Source: Opitutales bacterium (GTDB lineage: Bacteria > Verrucomicrobiota > Verrucomicrobiia > Opitutales > Opitutaceae). From it: DNA of 8,077 bases. This document shows, piece by piece, positions 1 through 6,365 of the stretch (within the stretch, counting starts at the first letter, position 1; the number at the start of each line of letters is the position of its first letter). The notes beneath the pieces are model-generated. The model was not told where the DNA came from, searched no databases, and worked only from the letters and a program-made list of their open reading frames with translations. The translations under genes and the position numbers were made by a program. Location: assembly GCA_021772595.1 (NCBI GenBank), contig JAJFLS010000080.1:1-8077 (forward strand). The letters run 5' to 3'.

Positions 1-1620
1 CGAATTCAAGCCGGAGGTTTCCTGTGGATGCATGATGATGTTCGAAAACGATTAAGGGAAGAACTAGAGTCGGCCTATCGGCGATCAGATATTGATCACG
101 ACGATCTAAGAGCTGAATGTCATCAGGGGATTGGCGATTGGTATATGAAGCTATTTAGGTCATCCGGTGATACGAGGACCTTTGAAGAAGCGGTATACCA
201 TCGGCTGTGCGCCTATCATATTTCGGATGAGTTATGGACGAAGAAAGGAGAAGACGGTACGGACGTTCGTGCCTATGAGAGCTTGAGGGACACGAGTTGT
301 CTCGAACTTGCAAACTCGATTCGATTGGCTCAAGAGAAGGTCCTGTCGTCCGCGTGGTCTAGTTCATTCGTGGATGAGTTGAGAGAGTTATGGGATATGC
401 ATGCGGATATGGATTCACCGGTAGAGAAGGAAGTTCGCTCGCTTTTAATCGATCTGTTGCGGGAGCGAATGGACTATGACCAAGTTCAGAGCATTATAGC
501 GACGCGGAAGAAAGCGGAATTAGGATTAAAGTATGATCAAGTGATTTCGTTGATTGGACTGCGGCGTTATCGCGATGCGGATAAGGTTTTTAAAAGCGCT
601 TTGAAAGAATTGGGGTCGGAGTTTCCTTCCTTTAACCACGTGATCGAAGCGAATACGGGATTTGGAATCAGTGACGCGCGATTGAAAGCTCACGAATTCG
701 CTTCCGAATGCCGTGGAGATCAGGAGAAATTGACGTGGATGGTCAAGTACTTGAGGAGATTCATTTTTCTTCAACTGCTGTATGTCCAATTAGATAAGCT
801 GAATGAATGTGAAGATACGAATCGCGTAGAATCAGGCGATATAAGTACGGCGAATCATGATCGGAAAATCTATTGCGAATCGATTTACGCTTATTCGACA
901 ACTGTCATGCGTTACATCGATGACGCAGCTTTTTTGCAAAAGGAGAACTCGTTCTTGAGAACTCATTATGGAATTTTGCTGGCGCATATGGAGCGTTACT
1001 ACGAGGCCAATAGACGGTTTGATGAGGCATCCGGATATCTATTCCGCGCAGGCGTTAAAGTGGGGGAAACAAAGTGGGCTGTGATTGATTTGCGACGTGC
1101 GGAAGCTATGCTCCTAAAGGCGAAGGCTCGTCGTCGTGAAAACGAACAAGATCCATTGCCGATGATATATCTAAAGGATGTAGATAATTTGCTGCGGCGA
1201 TCGAGAAGAAAGTCATTAGGAAAGGGACAGAATATTTGGTGGTGGAGCTTGATGTACGAGCTTTGGCTTCAAACGGGTGTATTATCTGTGGAGTGGGGGA
1301 TGTTGAGCACAATGCCTCCACAGGAAGGAAAAGATTTACTTGAAAAGTTGAGACGTCGTTTCGAGTCAGGCGTTCGATTAGTTAAGTCGGACGCGTTCCG
1401 CCTAGCTCGGCTTGTGCATGTTTATGCAAGGTGTCCAGAACTTGAAGCGTCTGAGTGTCAAAAATTCGCTTATGCTACTAAAAAGCTTCGTCGCTTTTCA
1501 GGCGAAAGCGACGGGCATATTAATCCGGATGTTCTTAAATACATAAAAATGGTCGCTAATCAAGAATACGTGAACGCGTCACAATTGCGGGTTAACGATA
1601 CAGTCTGCCGAAAAGAATAA
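1..1620 (+). CDS. TPR-like helical protein, probably the C-terminal part of a larger STAND-type protein
   Basis: The frame is open from base 1 to the TAA at 1618-1620, with no stop upstream of the ATG at 28. The gene therefore either starts at 28 (530 aa) or continues leftwards out of the window. Numbering from ATG 28, the protein is almost wholly alpha-helical, charged and without a signal peptide or membrane segment, so it is probably cytoplasmic. TPR-like helix pairs are visible near residues 170-195 (KYDQVISLIGLRRYRDADKV) and 325-350 (HYGILLAHMERYYEANRRF). The N-terminus (FLWMHDDVRKRL, then GDWYMKLFRSSGD and EAVYHRL) and a WWW-containing segment near residue 408 resemble, from memory, the link and helical repeats that follow the NTPase or effector domain of large bacterial STAND-like proteins. 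No P-loop, SIR2 or protease motif is seen in the visible part. It overlaps the membrane-protein gene at 1620 by one base, so both are probably made together. A sensor or scaffold role is inference. Confidence 0.7.
   Translation, partial: RIQAGGFLWMHDDVRKRLREELESAYRRSDIDHDDLRAECHQGIGDWYMKLFRSSGDTRTFEEAVYHRLCAYHISDELWTKKGEDGTDVRAYESLRDTSCLELANSIRLAQEKVLSSAWSSSFVDELRELWDMHADMDSPVEKEVRSLLIDLLRERMDYDQVQSIIATRKKAELGLKYDQVISLIGLRRYRDADKVFKSALKELGSEFPSFNHVIEANTGFGISDARLKAHEFASECRGDQEKLTWMVKYLRRFIFLQLLYVQLDKLNECEDTNRVESGDISTANHDRKIYCESIYAYSTTVMRYIDDAAFLQKENSFLRTHYGILLAHMERYYEANRRFDEASGYLFRAGVKVGETKWAVIDLRRAEAMLLKAKARRRENEQDPLPMIYLKDVDNLLRRSRRKSLGKGQNIWWWSLMYELWLQTGVLSVEWGMLSTMPPQEGKDLLEKLRRRFESGVRLVKSDAFRLARLVHVYARCPELEASECQKFAYATKKLRRFSGESDGHINPDVLKYIKMVANQEYVNASQLRVNDTVCRKE
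13..17 (+). promoter_or_regulatory. Possible ribosome binding site (GGAGG) for an ATG at 28
   Basis: GGAGG lies 10 bases before the ATG at 28, a spacing at the long end of the usual range. It supports 28 as a real start. The same bases also read through in frame as Gly-Gly, with no stop before the window edge, so the match may be chance inside a longer gene. Confidence 0.4.
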
Positions 1621-2306
1621 TGACCCCATTAAAAAAATATCATCTTTGCATCACGATTGTAACAGTCTCTATTATGGCAATCGTTCTCACCAATTTAATC
1701 CCATGGCTTGAACGTAGACAATTATCGACTCCCTGGTTAGGCTTAATTGTCGGCGCGGTTGGATCAACGGCGATTTACACCGGATTTGCGAAAATCCTCA
1801 GTGGTTTGCTGGAGAGTAATCGCCTGCTGAAAAAGCTGCTCTTTGGAAAGGACGACCTACAAGGAACCTGGATCGGCATGTATCAACGAGCCGATGGTTG
1901 TAGTGTTTACAGTGTAGAGCACTTTGAGCAATCACTGGAAACCTTGAATATAAAGGGAAAGGGATTTACTGAAACGGGTGAAACAATCAATGATTGGACC
2001 TCTACTGCCTCGGCGATTGAATCCAAAGATAAGAAGCTTATTTATACGTATACCTGCGATCGATACGGCGGACCGGAGCAGTTTCAAGGCGTGTGTGTAT
2101 TTTCTTTAGAGCGGCCGTCGTCTAGCAGTCGCCCTATGGTTATTCATGGCTATTCAGCCGACTTAACGCATGGGGCTCGCAAAACCGAAAACCGGGAAGT
2201 TCGGATAGATGACGATTTCTTGGATATGAAAAAGGTCGCGTTTCAGAAGGCGCTAGAACAATTCGAAACGCATGCAGATGAAGCAGTTTCTGCTGGAAGC
2301 GAATAA
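1620..2306 (+). CDS. Two-transmembrane protein with C-terminal beta-rich domain, Cap15/2TM-beta effector-like
   Basis: The 228-residue protein starts with two hydrophobic helices, at about residues 8-30 and 38-60, followed by a basic juxtamembrane stretch (LLKKLLFGK). From about residue 79 to 200 there is a domain of short alternating strands that opens with LQGTWIGMY (80-88) and continues through LIYTYTCDRYGG, an FQGVCVFSLER strand and VIHGYSADLTHGARK. This order, two membrane helices then a small beta-barrel beginning with G-x-W-x-G, is that of Cap15 and related 2TM-beta effectors in CBASS and Panoptes defence systems. There the barrel senses a cyclic nucleotide and the membrane part damages the inner membrane. 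Assignment here rests on pattern, not on alignment. The ATG overlaps the previous stop (TAATG) and has no strong ribosome binding site of its own, so translational coupling is likely. No nucleotide cyclase is in view. Alternatively it could be a membrane-anchored lipocalin-like protein of other function. Confidence 0.6.
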   Translation: MTPLKKYHLCITIVTVSIMAIVLTNLIPWLERRQLSTPWLGLIVGAVGSTAIYTGFAKILSGLLESNRLLKKLLFGKDDLQGTWIGMYQRADGCSVYSVEHFEQSLETLNIKGKGFTETGETINDWTSTASAIESKDKKLIYTYTCDRYGGPEQFQGVCVFSLERPSSSSRPMVIHGYSADLTHGARKTENREVRIDDDFLDMKKVAFQKALEQFETHADEAVSAGSE

Positions 2307-2364
2307 CGTCGTTCTCTGGATTCACCGTATCCTGGCTTAGTCTGGCAAATGATATGACGAGCTC

Positions 2365-2399
2365 GAGATCGTGGAGCGGCTTTGATGCTCTAGGATCTC
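2365..2399 (+). terminator. Imperfect stem-loop after the 2TM-beta gene; possible terminator or decayed REP element
   Basis: GAGATC (2365-2370) pairs with GATCTC (2394-2399), and inside it GAGC (2374-2377) pairs with GCTC (2387-2390), separated by a 3-by-3 partly pairing segment. There is no T-run after it, so a classical intrinsic terminator is not shown. The loop side contains GGAGCGGCTTT, an 11-base identity with the REP palindrome arm at 3743-3770, which suggests a decayed member of that family. It lies in the 137-base gap between the two neighbouring genes. Confidence 0.35.
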
Positions 2400-2443
2400 C
2401 GTGGTTTATGAAATGCTTGAGTTAACTCCGGGTTCCGCACGGA

Positions 2444-3034
2444 ATGACAAGCATCATGGACGAATCGGAATGGTCGAGTCGGTATCGGGAGAGTAATACG
2501 AAGTGGGATCTTGGACGGAGTCCTGGTGAGTTGCTGGAGTTTATGCGGATGCAGCCGGCTGAGCGAACGGTTTTGATTCCTGGATGCGGGCGCGGGTATG
2601 AGATTTCGGATCTAAGACGGCTTGGGCATTCGGTGTGCGCAGTCGATTTTTCGGAGGAGGCGATTCGCGCGGCGAAATCGGTAATCGGCGATTTTGCGGA
2701 CGAGATTATCTGCGGGGACTTCTTTGGCTGCGATCTTCCATTGGGGAGCTTCGATATTTGCTACGAGCGTACTTTTCTTTGCGCGCTTCCTGAGGAGCTT
2801 CGCGAACGGTATGGCGAGAGGATAGCCTCGTTGCTGAAAGACGGCGGGGTTTTGGCGGGCGTTTTTCATTACGGACAGCCCGAAGATAGCGATCCTCCTT
2901 ATCCGATGACTGATGATGACAGGGCGCATTTGCTGGAAGGGCATTTTTCCCTCATTGCCGATGATCCTTATGAAAGCGGTTTGCCGGTGTATTCGGATCA
3001 TGTTGAGCGTTGGCAAGTTTGGGGGAAGAAATAG
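2444..3034 (+). CDS. SAM-dependent methyltransferase, thiopurine S-methyltransferase (TPMT)-like
   Basis: The 196-residue protein is a compact class I Rossmann methyltransferase, close to the usual size for bacterial TPMT-family members. Visible motifs are RYRESNTKWDLG near residues 13-24, the SAM-binding loop VLIPGCGRGYE (43-53), an acidic residue at the end of strand 2 in VCAVDFS (D68, expected to hold the SAM ribose), GDFF (91-94), and the family-typical FDICYERTFLCALP (103-116), followed by LLKDGGVLAG. Bacterial TPMT relatives methylate thiols and sometimes selenium or tellurium compounds, but the substrate cannot be read from this sequence. The protein is expected to be cytoplasmic. The ATG at 2444 has only a weak ACGGA directly in front, and an ATG four codons later (2456) is an equally possible start. 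It stands alone, 137 bases after the membrane-protein gene and followed by repeats, so it is probably its own transcription unit. Confidence 0.85.
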   Translation: MTSIMDESEWSSRYRESNTKWDLGRSPGELLEFMRMQPAERTVLIPGCGRGYEISDLRRLGHSVCAVDFSEEAIRAAKSVIGDFADEIICGDFFGCDLPLGSFDICYERTFLCALPEELRERYGERIASLLKDGGVLAGVFHYGQPEDSDPPYPMTDDDRAHLLEGHFSLIADDPYESGLPVYSDHVERWQVWGKK

Positions 3035-3035
3035 G

Positions 3036-3143
3036 CTCACGCGAAGCCGCGAAAACGCGAAGGGGGAGAACAGGGCATGGGACATGCGGTATTCTGCATT
3101 TCCAAGTGTTTCAAAACTTCGCGTCTTCGCAGCTTCGCGTGAG
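3036..3143. repeat. Inverted pair of TTCGCG-rich dispersed repeats
   Basis: The 27 bases at 3036-3062 are the reverse complement of 3117-3143 with two mismatches (25 of 27), separated by 54 bases. Each arm is built from iterations of CTTCGCG. The left arm begins two bases after the methyltransferase stop. The pair could fold into a long hairpin in the 3' end of that transcript, or may simply be two insertions of one dispersed intergenic repeat in opposite orientation. No open frame across it looks like a protein. Confidence 0.8.
3107..3130 (+). repeat. 24-bp direct repeat, copy A (TTCGCG family)
   Basis: These 24 bases, starting TGTTTCAAAACTTCGCG, are identical to 3685-3708. Downstream, this copy carries an extra AGCTTCGC unit before the shared GTGA-TCTTC end. 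The identity extends beyond the CTTCGCG iterations into TGTTTCAAAA, so the repeat unit has a defined left end. Confidence 0.85.
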
Positions 3144-3162
3144 TCTTCCCAAATGTTTCATA

Positions 3163-3191
3163 AACCACGGAGATCACGGAGGAACGGAGGC
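3163..3191 (+). repeat. ACCACGGAG-type dispersed intergenic repeat, copy 1
   Basis: AACCACGGAG, two variable bases, then CACGGAGG (3163-3182) matches 7739-7758 at 18 of 20 positions. A further GGAACGGAGGC follows. Unlike the second copy it has no obvious return arm nearby. After it, 3192-3324 shows no gene, repeat or promoter that can be supported. Confidence 0.75.
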
Positions 3192-3324
3192 GAAGGCATC
3201 CATGCGTTCTCAGTGTTTAAGAATATCGTCTTTTTCGATCTGCATTTATAGGCGGTTGAAACAGGCTTCCCCGCTTTTAGTTGATTTCGATTGTTGAAAC
3301 CGGAATTACGGTTCACGAATAATT

Positions 3325-3648
3325 ATGGCAGGTCCAAAAGAGTCAGATTGGAAGCGATTTCGCAAACTAGTTCCGGAACTTCGGGAGAGGTATTTAAAAG
3401 GAAAAAACCACGAGATATTGAATCTGTTAACGGCCCCGGGAAAGACGCCGACGGAACAGTTTTGGGACGCTTTCGACAAAATGAAAAAAGAGAGGAAGAT
3501 TCTAGTCGATTGCTTGGATGGCCATTCCAGATCCAAAATGTTTATGGCAATGGCGCTGATGTGCAGATACGGAATGCTCAATGAAGACGACTTGGCAGGA
3601 TTCAGCAACGAACTCCAAGACAGTTTGAGCGCCTACCTTGACGGCTGA
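3325..3648 (+). CDS. Small basic protein of unknown function
   Basis: The 107-residue protein has no signal peptide or membrane segment and looks fully alpha-helical: an N-terminal helix with DWKRFRKLVPELRERYL (8-24), a linker LLTAPGKTPTEQFWD (34-48), a lysine-rich helix (50-61), then DCLDGHSRSKM (62-72) and a hydrophobic helix FMAMALMCRYGML leading to an acidic tail. I have the impression that such proteins, with the CLDGHSRS signature, occur in several phyla, but I know of no assigned role. The ATG at 3325 is the only good start: an in-frame TGA lies at 3295-3297. No convincing ribosome binding site precedes it. It is an isolated gene flanked on both sides by dispersed repeats. An overlapping reading on the opposite strand (3306-3608) is judged a shadow because this frame gives the more protein-like sequence. 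Confidence 0.75.
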   Translation: MAGPKESDWKRFRKLVPELRERYLKGKNHEILNLLTAPGKTPTEQFWDAFDKMKKERKILVDCLDGHSRSKMFMAMALMCRYGMLNEDDLAGFSNELQDSLSAYLDG

Positions 3649-3684
3649 AATCGTAATCCAGCCGGCTTTATCGGTTCGGTTGAT

Positions 3685-3720
3685 TGTTTCAAAACTTCGC
3701 GTCTTCGCGTGAATCTTCTT
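3685..3720 (+). repeat. 24-bp direct repeat, copy B (TTCGCG family)
   Basis: Bases 3685-3708 are identical to 3107-3130, and GTGAATCTTCTT follows, close to GTGAGTCTTCC at the end of the first copy. It sits 37 bases after the stop of the small gene, so each copy of this family in the window follows a gene end on the same strand. Confidence 0.85.
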
Positions 3721-3742
3721 TTCTTCAGCCGATTTTTGCCCG

Positions 3743-3810
3743 AATTGTAGGAGCGGCTTTATGCCGCGATTTGTCTGACTCTATCGCGGCGTAAAGCCGC
3801 TCCTACAATT
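3743..3810. repeat. REP-type palindrome with 28-nt arms
   Basis: Arm 3743-3770 (core GTAGGAGCGGCTTTATGCC) is the reverse complement of 3783-3810 with one mismatch, around a 12-base loop (3771-3782). The mismatch is a T opposite G, which still pairs as U-G in RNA, so the RNA hairpin is fully paired. The core resembles the REP/REPIN sequences known from Pseudomonas, Xanthomonas and other bacteria, which are moved by RAYT transposases; no RAYT gene is in the window. Only four T residues follow, so termination is possible but not shown. It separates the small gene from the downstream operon. Confidence 0.9.
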
Positions 3811-3853
3811 TTCGCTAATCTTGAGACTCAGGCTAAAGCACTGAGCTACATTT

Positions 3854-3857
3854 GGAG
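3854..3857 (+). promoter_or_regulatory. Ribosome binding site (GGAG) supporting a TTG start
   Basis: GGAG lies 8 bases before the TTG at 3866. A second candidate, GGAAAAG (3889-3895), lies 6 bases before an in-frame GTG at 3902, so the start of the following gene remains a choice between these two. Confidence 0.45.
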
Positions 3858-3865
3858 TACGCCTT

Positions 3866-6346
3866 TTGTCCTTTTTTCGGATTTTTTCGGAAAAGACTCA
3901 TGTGCCACTGTATTTCTTGAAGTTCTCCCCAGTAGCGGTTGCGGCGTTCGCCTTGCCGGGCGTATTGGCGGCACCTGATCCGCTTTCGTTTGAGGATCAG
4001 GTGGCTCCGATTATGGAAACGTATTGCGTGGGTTGCCACGGGCCCAAGAAACAGAAAAATGATATGCGTGTGGACACGCTCGACCGCGATTTCGTCAACG
4101 GTCGCGACGTGGAAACCTGGCACGACATGCTCGACGTTTTGAATCTGGGTGACATGCCTCCGGAGGACGAGGAGCAGCCTACGAACGATGAGCGTCAGGC
4201 GATCGTGAATTGGATCACCGCGGAGATGATTCATGCGGTAGACGTTAAGCGCTCCACGGGCGGGTTGGGTGTTTTGCGTCGTTTGACGCGATACGAGTAC
4301 AACAACACGATGAGCGATCTTCTCGGCGTCGAACTGGACTACGCCCAGGATCTGCCACCAGAGGCGAATAGCCGCGACGGATTTCAGAACAATGGCTCGT
4401 TGATGGGCATGTCGTCGATGCAGCTGGAGTACTACCTTAAGGCGGCCCAACAAGGTTTGAGCGTGGCACTGGTCGATGAAAGCGAGGCGCCTCAACGTAT
4501 CGAGCATCTGGGCACGAATAACGTAAGTCGCCGCGCCGATAGGAATGCGGACAAGATCCACACGCGCAACATCCAGCCGGGCAACTGCTTTATGACGCGC
4601 CTGACGGAATATCCGACTGAGGGGCCTGTGAAAGTTCGCGTGAAGGCCTATGCGGTTATCCCTGAGGGCAAGGGACCGCCTCGGATGCGCGTAAGGATTG
4701 GCGTGCGGGCCGATACCTACGTGCCCGGAGGTGAGCTCGGCGAGGACATCGACGTAACGGCTACGGCGGAGGAGCCGGGCATCTACGAATTCATAGGCCG
4801 GCTCGAGCAATTTCCAGTGCTGATAACTCCGTCGAATTTTCCGGGCATGCTCGTGAATGTTCACAACGTGTACGATGACGGTTCCGAAGCTATCGAAGTG
4901 TTCGACCTGAAACTAAACCAGCAGGAGAAGGTGTTGAACGATCCGGACCCGAAGCAGCCTTGGCTGGTGGTCGAGTCGGTCGAAATCGCGGCGCCCGACT
5001 ACAAGATATGGCCGCCCGAGCATCACCAAGCGATTCTGTTCAAAGGAGCGGAAACGCCCAAGAACGAAACCGGCTACGCCAAGCAGGTGCTCAAGCGTTT
5101 CATGAAGCGTGCCTACCGTCGTCCGGCGACCGCGGCGGAGGTGGAGGAAGTGCTGAGTTTTTATCATGAGATCAGGCCTCGCTACGCCACCTATGTCGAA
5201 GCGATGCGGCAAACGCTGGCCATGGTTCTCGTTTCGCCGCAATTCCTTTACTTATTCGAGCCGATCGATCCGAAGAAAGGAATTCGCGATTTAACGCCCT
5301 ACGAAGTGGCATCGCGGCTGTCCTATTTTCTCTGGAGCACAATGCCCGACGACGAGCTCTTCGAATTGGCCGCCAACCGGCGATTGCTCAAGCCGAAGGT
5401 ACTGCGCGGCCAAATCCAGCGAATGCTCGACGCCCCGCAGTCGAATCGCTTTATCGAACAATTCACGGACCAGTGGCTGGATCTTCCAGCATTGGATCGC
5501 GTGGCGGTCAATCCGCAGTTCTATCCGAATTTCAACAATCGTGTGAAACCGGCTATGCGACTCGAAACGCAGCAGTTTTTCGCGGAGATTCTGCGCAGCG
5601 ATCTGTCGGCAATAAATTTCATCGACTCCGATTTCACGATGCTCAACGAACGGCTCGCCAAGCACTACGGCGTCGAGGGCGTCACGGGCACGGCGATGAC
5701 GCGCGTGGATCTGAAGCCGGAGCATCGACGCGGGGGCTTGATCACGCAGGGGAGCATGCTCGTGGGCAATTCGACCGGCGAAGATTCTCATCCCATCAAG
5801 CGGGCTGTTTGGATTTTGGAACGCTTGTTGGACGATCCACCGTCGCCGCCGCCCGCCAATGTGCCGTCGCTGGATTCCGAAACGCCCGGCTTCGCTAAGC
5901 TTACCTTGAAGGATCAGTTGGCCGTTCACCGAGAGGAGGAGGCCTGCGTGAACTGCCATCGCAAGATCGATCCGTGGGGAATCCCGCTGGAGCATTTCGA
6001 CGCGACCGGACTCTACCGCACCGAGGCGCTGCGTCTGACGGCTCGGGAAAAAGGCCAAACCCGCACGAAAGTGGAAAAGGCGCCGCTGGACGCGACGGAT
6101 ACGATGACCGACGGGCAGAAAATCGATGGGGTCGATCAGTTGAAAGCGTACATTCTGAAGGAGAAAAAAGACGATTTCGCGAAAGCGCTCGTGGTCAAGA
6201 TGTTGGCTTACGGTTTGGGTCGCTCGCTTGAGTTTACAGACGAGCCGATTGTGGACGAGCTCGCGGCTCAATTTGAGGTGAATAATTATCGTCTGGATCT
6301 ACTGATCGAATCCGTTGTAACATCGAAGCTGTTTCTCACGCGTTAA
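3866..6346 (+). CDS. Secreted planctomycete-type cytochrome c / DUF1592 multidomain protein
   Basis: The protein has 826 residues from the TTG at 3866, or 814 from the GTG at 3902. Both starts leave a signal peptide with the core FSPVAVAAFALPGVLAA, so export is expected. Next comes a PSCyt1-like haem domain with CVGCH (54-58) and a likely axial Met in DMPP (97). The order then is DUF1587 (about 132-200, LRRLTRYEYNNTMSDLLG), a beta-rich insert (about 205-350), DUF1595 (about 400-465, RFMKRAYRRPAT and MVLVSPQFLYLFE), DUF1592 (about 470-605, LTPYEVASRLSYFLWSTMPD), DUF1588 (about 620-720, HRRGGLITQGSML, with a second CVNCH at 694-698) and DUF1585 (about 750-824). This is the complete, usual architecture. 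No enzyme activity is established for these DUFs; the two CxxCH motifs suggest electron transfer. The DUF1552 gene follows after 19 bases, forming the typical pair. An in-frame TGA at 3842 limits the start. Confidence 0.93.
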   Translation: MSFFRIFSEKTHVPLYFLKFSPVAVAAFALPGVLAAPDPLSFEDQVAPIMETYCVGCHGPKKQKNDMRVDTLDRDFVNGRDVETWHDMLDVLNLGDMPPEDEEQPTNDERQAIVNWITAEMIHAVDVKRSTGGLGVLRRLTRYEYNNTMSDLLGVELDYAQDLPPEANSRDGFQNNGSLMGMSSMQLEYYLKAAQQGLSVALVDESEAPQRIEHLGTNNVSRRADRNADKIHTRNIQPGNCFMTRLTEYPTEGPVKVRVKAYAVIPEGKGPPRMRVRIGVRADTYVPGGELGEDIDVTATAEEPGIYEFIGRLEQFPVLITPSNFPGMLVNVHNVYDDGSEAIEVFDLKLNQQEKVLNDPDPKQPWLVVESVEIAAPDYKIWPPEHHQAILFKGAETPKNETGYAKQVLKRFMKRAYRRPATAAEVEEVLSFYHEIRPRYATYVEAMRQTLAMVLVSPQFLYLFEPIDPKKGIRDLTPYEVASRLSYFLWSTMPDDELFELAANRRLLKPKVLRGQIQRMLDAPQSNRFIEQFTDQWLDLPALDRVAVNPQFYPNFNNRVKPAMRLETQQFFAEILRSDLSAINFIDSDFTMLNERLAKHYGVEGVTGTAMTRVDLKPEHRRGGLITQGSMLVGNSTGEDSHPIKRAVWILERLLDDPPSPPPANVPSLDSETPGFAKLTLKDQLAVHREEEACVNCHRKIDPWGIPLEHFDATGLYRTEALRLTAREKGQTRTKVEKAPLDATDTMTDGQKIDGVDQLKAYILKEKKDDFAKALVVKMLAYGLGRSLEFTDEPIVDELAAQFEVNNYRLDLLIESVVTSKLFLTR

Positions 6347-6365
6347 CCGAAGAAAGGACACACCT

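Noticed and set aside
2..7. GAATTC at the left edge, considered as a sign of a cloning junction
   Set aside because: A 6-base restriction site occurs by chance often, and nothing else suggests vector or chimeric sequence.
3036..3150. Possible CRISPR-like array from the CTTCGCG iterations
   Set aside because: Units are under 10 bases, tandem and without spacers of even length, two copies are inverted, and no cas genes are present.
2913..3297. Two overlapping + strand frames running from the methyltransferase end through the repeats
   Set aside because: They translate repeat DNA and an out-of-frame part of the methyltransferase. They show no protein-like pattern and no convincing start.
3821..3852. 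Possible sigma-70 promoter (TTGAGA and a weak -10) before the cytochrome/DUF1592 gene
   Set aside because: The best -10 candidates match only four of six bases, at a spacing of about 20, which is too weak to annotate.
3833..4864. Long open frame on the - strand opposite the cytochrome/DUF1592 gene
   Set aside because: The sequence is rich in Arg and His with no family motif, as expected from the complement of a real GC-rich gene. The + strand frame carries clear known domains.
5291..6271. Second long - strand open frame opposite the same gene
   Set aside because: Same reasoning: low-complexity Arg/His/Gln-rich shadow of the DUF1592-DUF1588-DUF1585 coding sequence.
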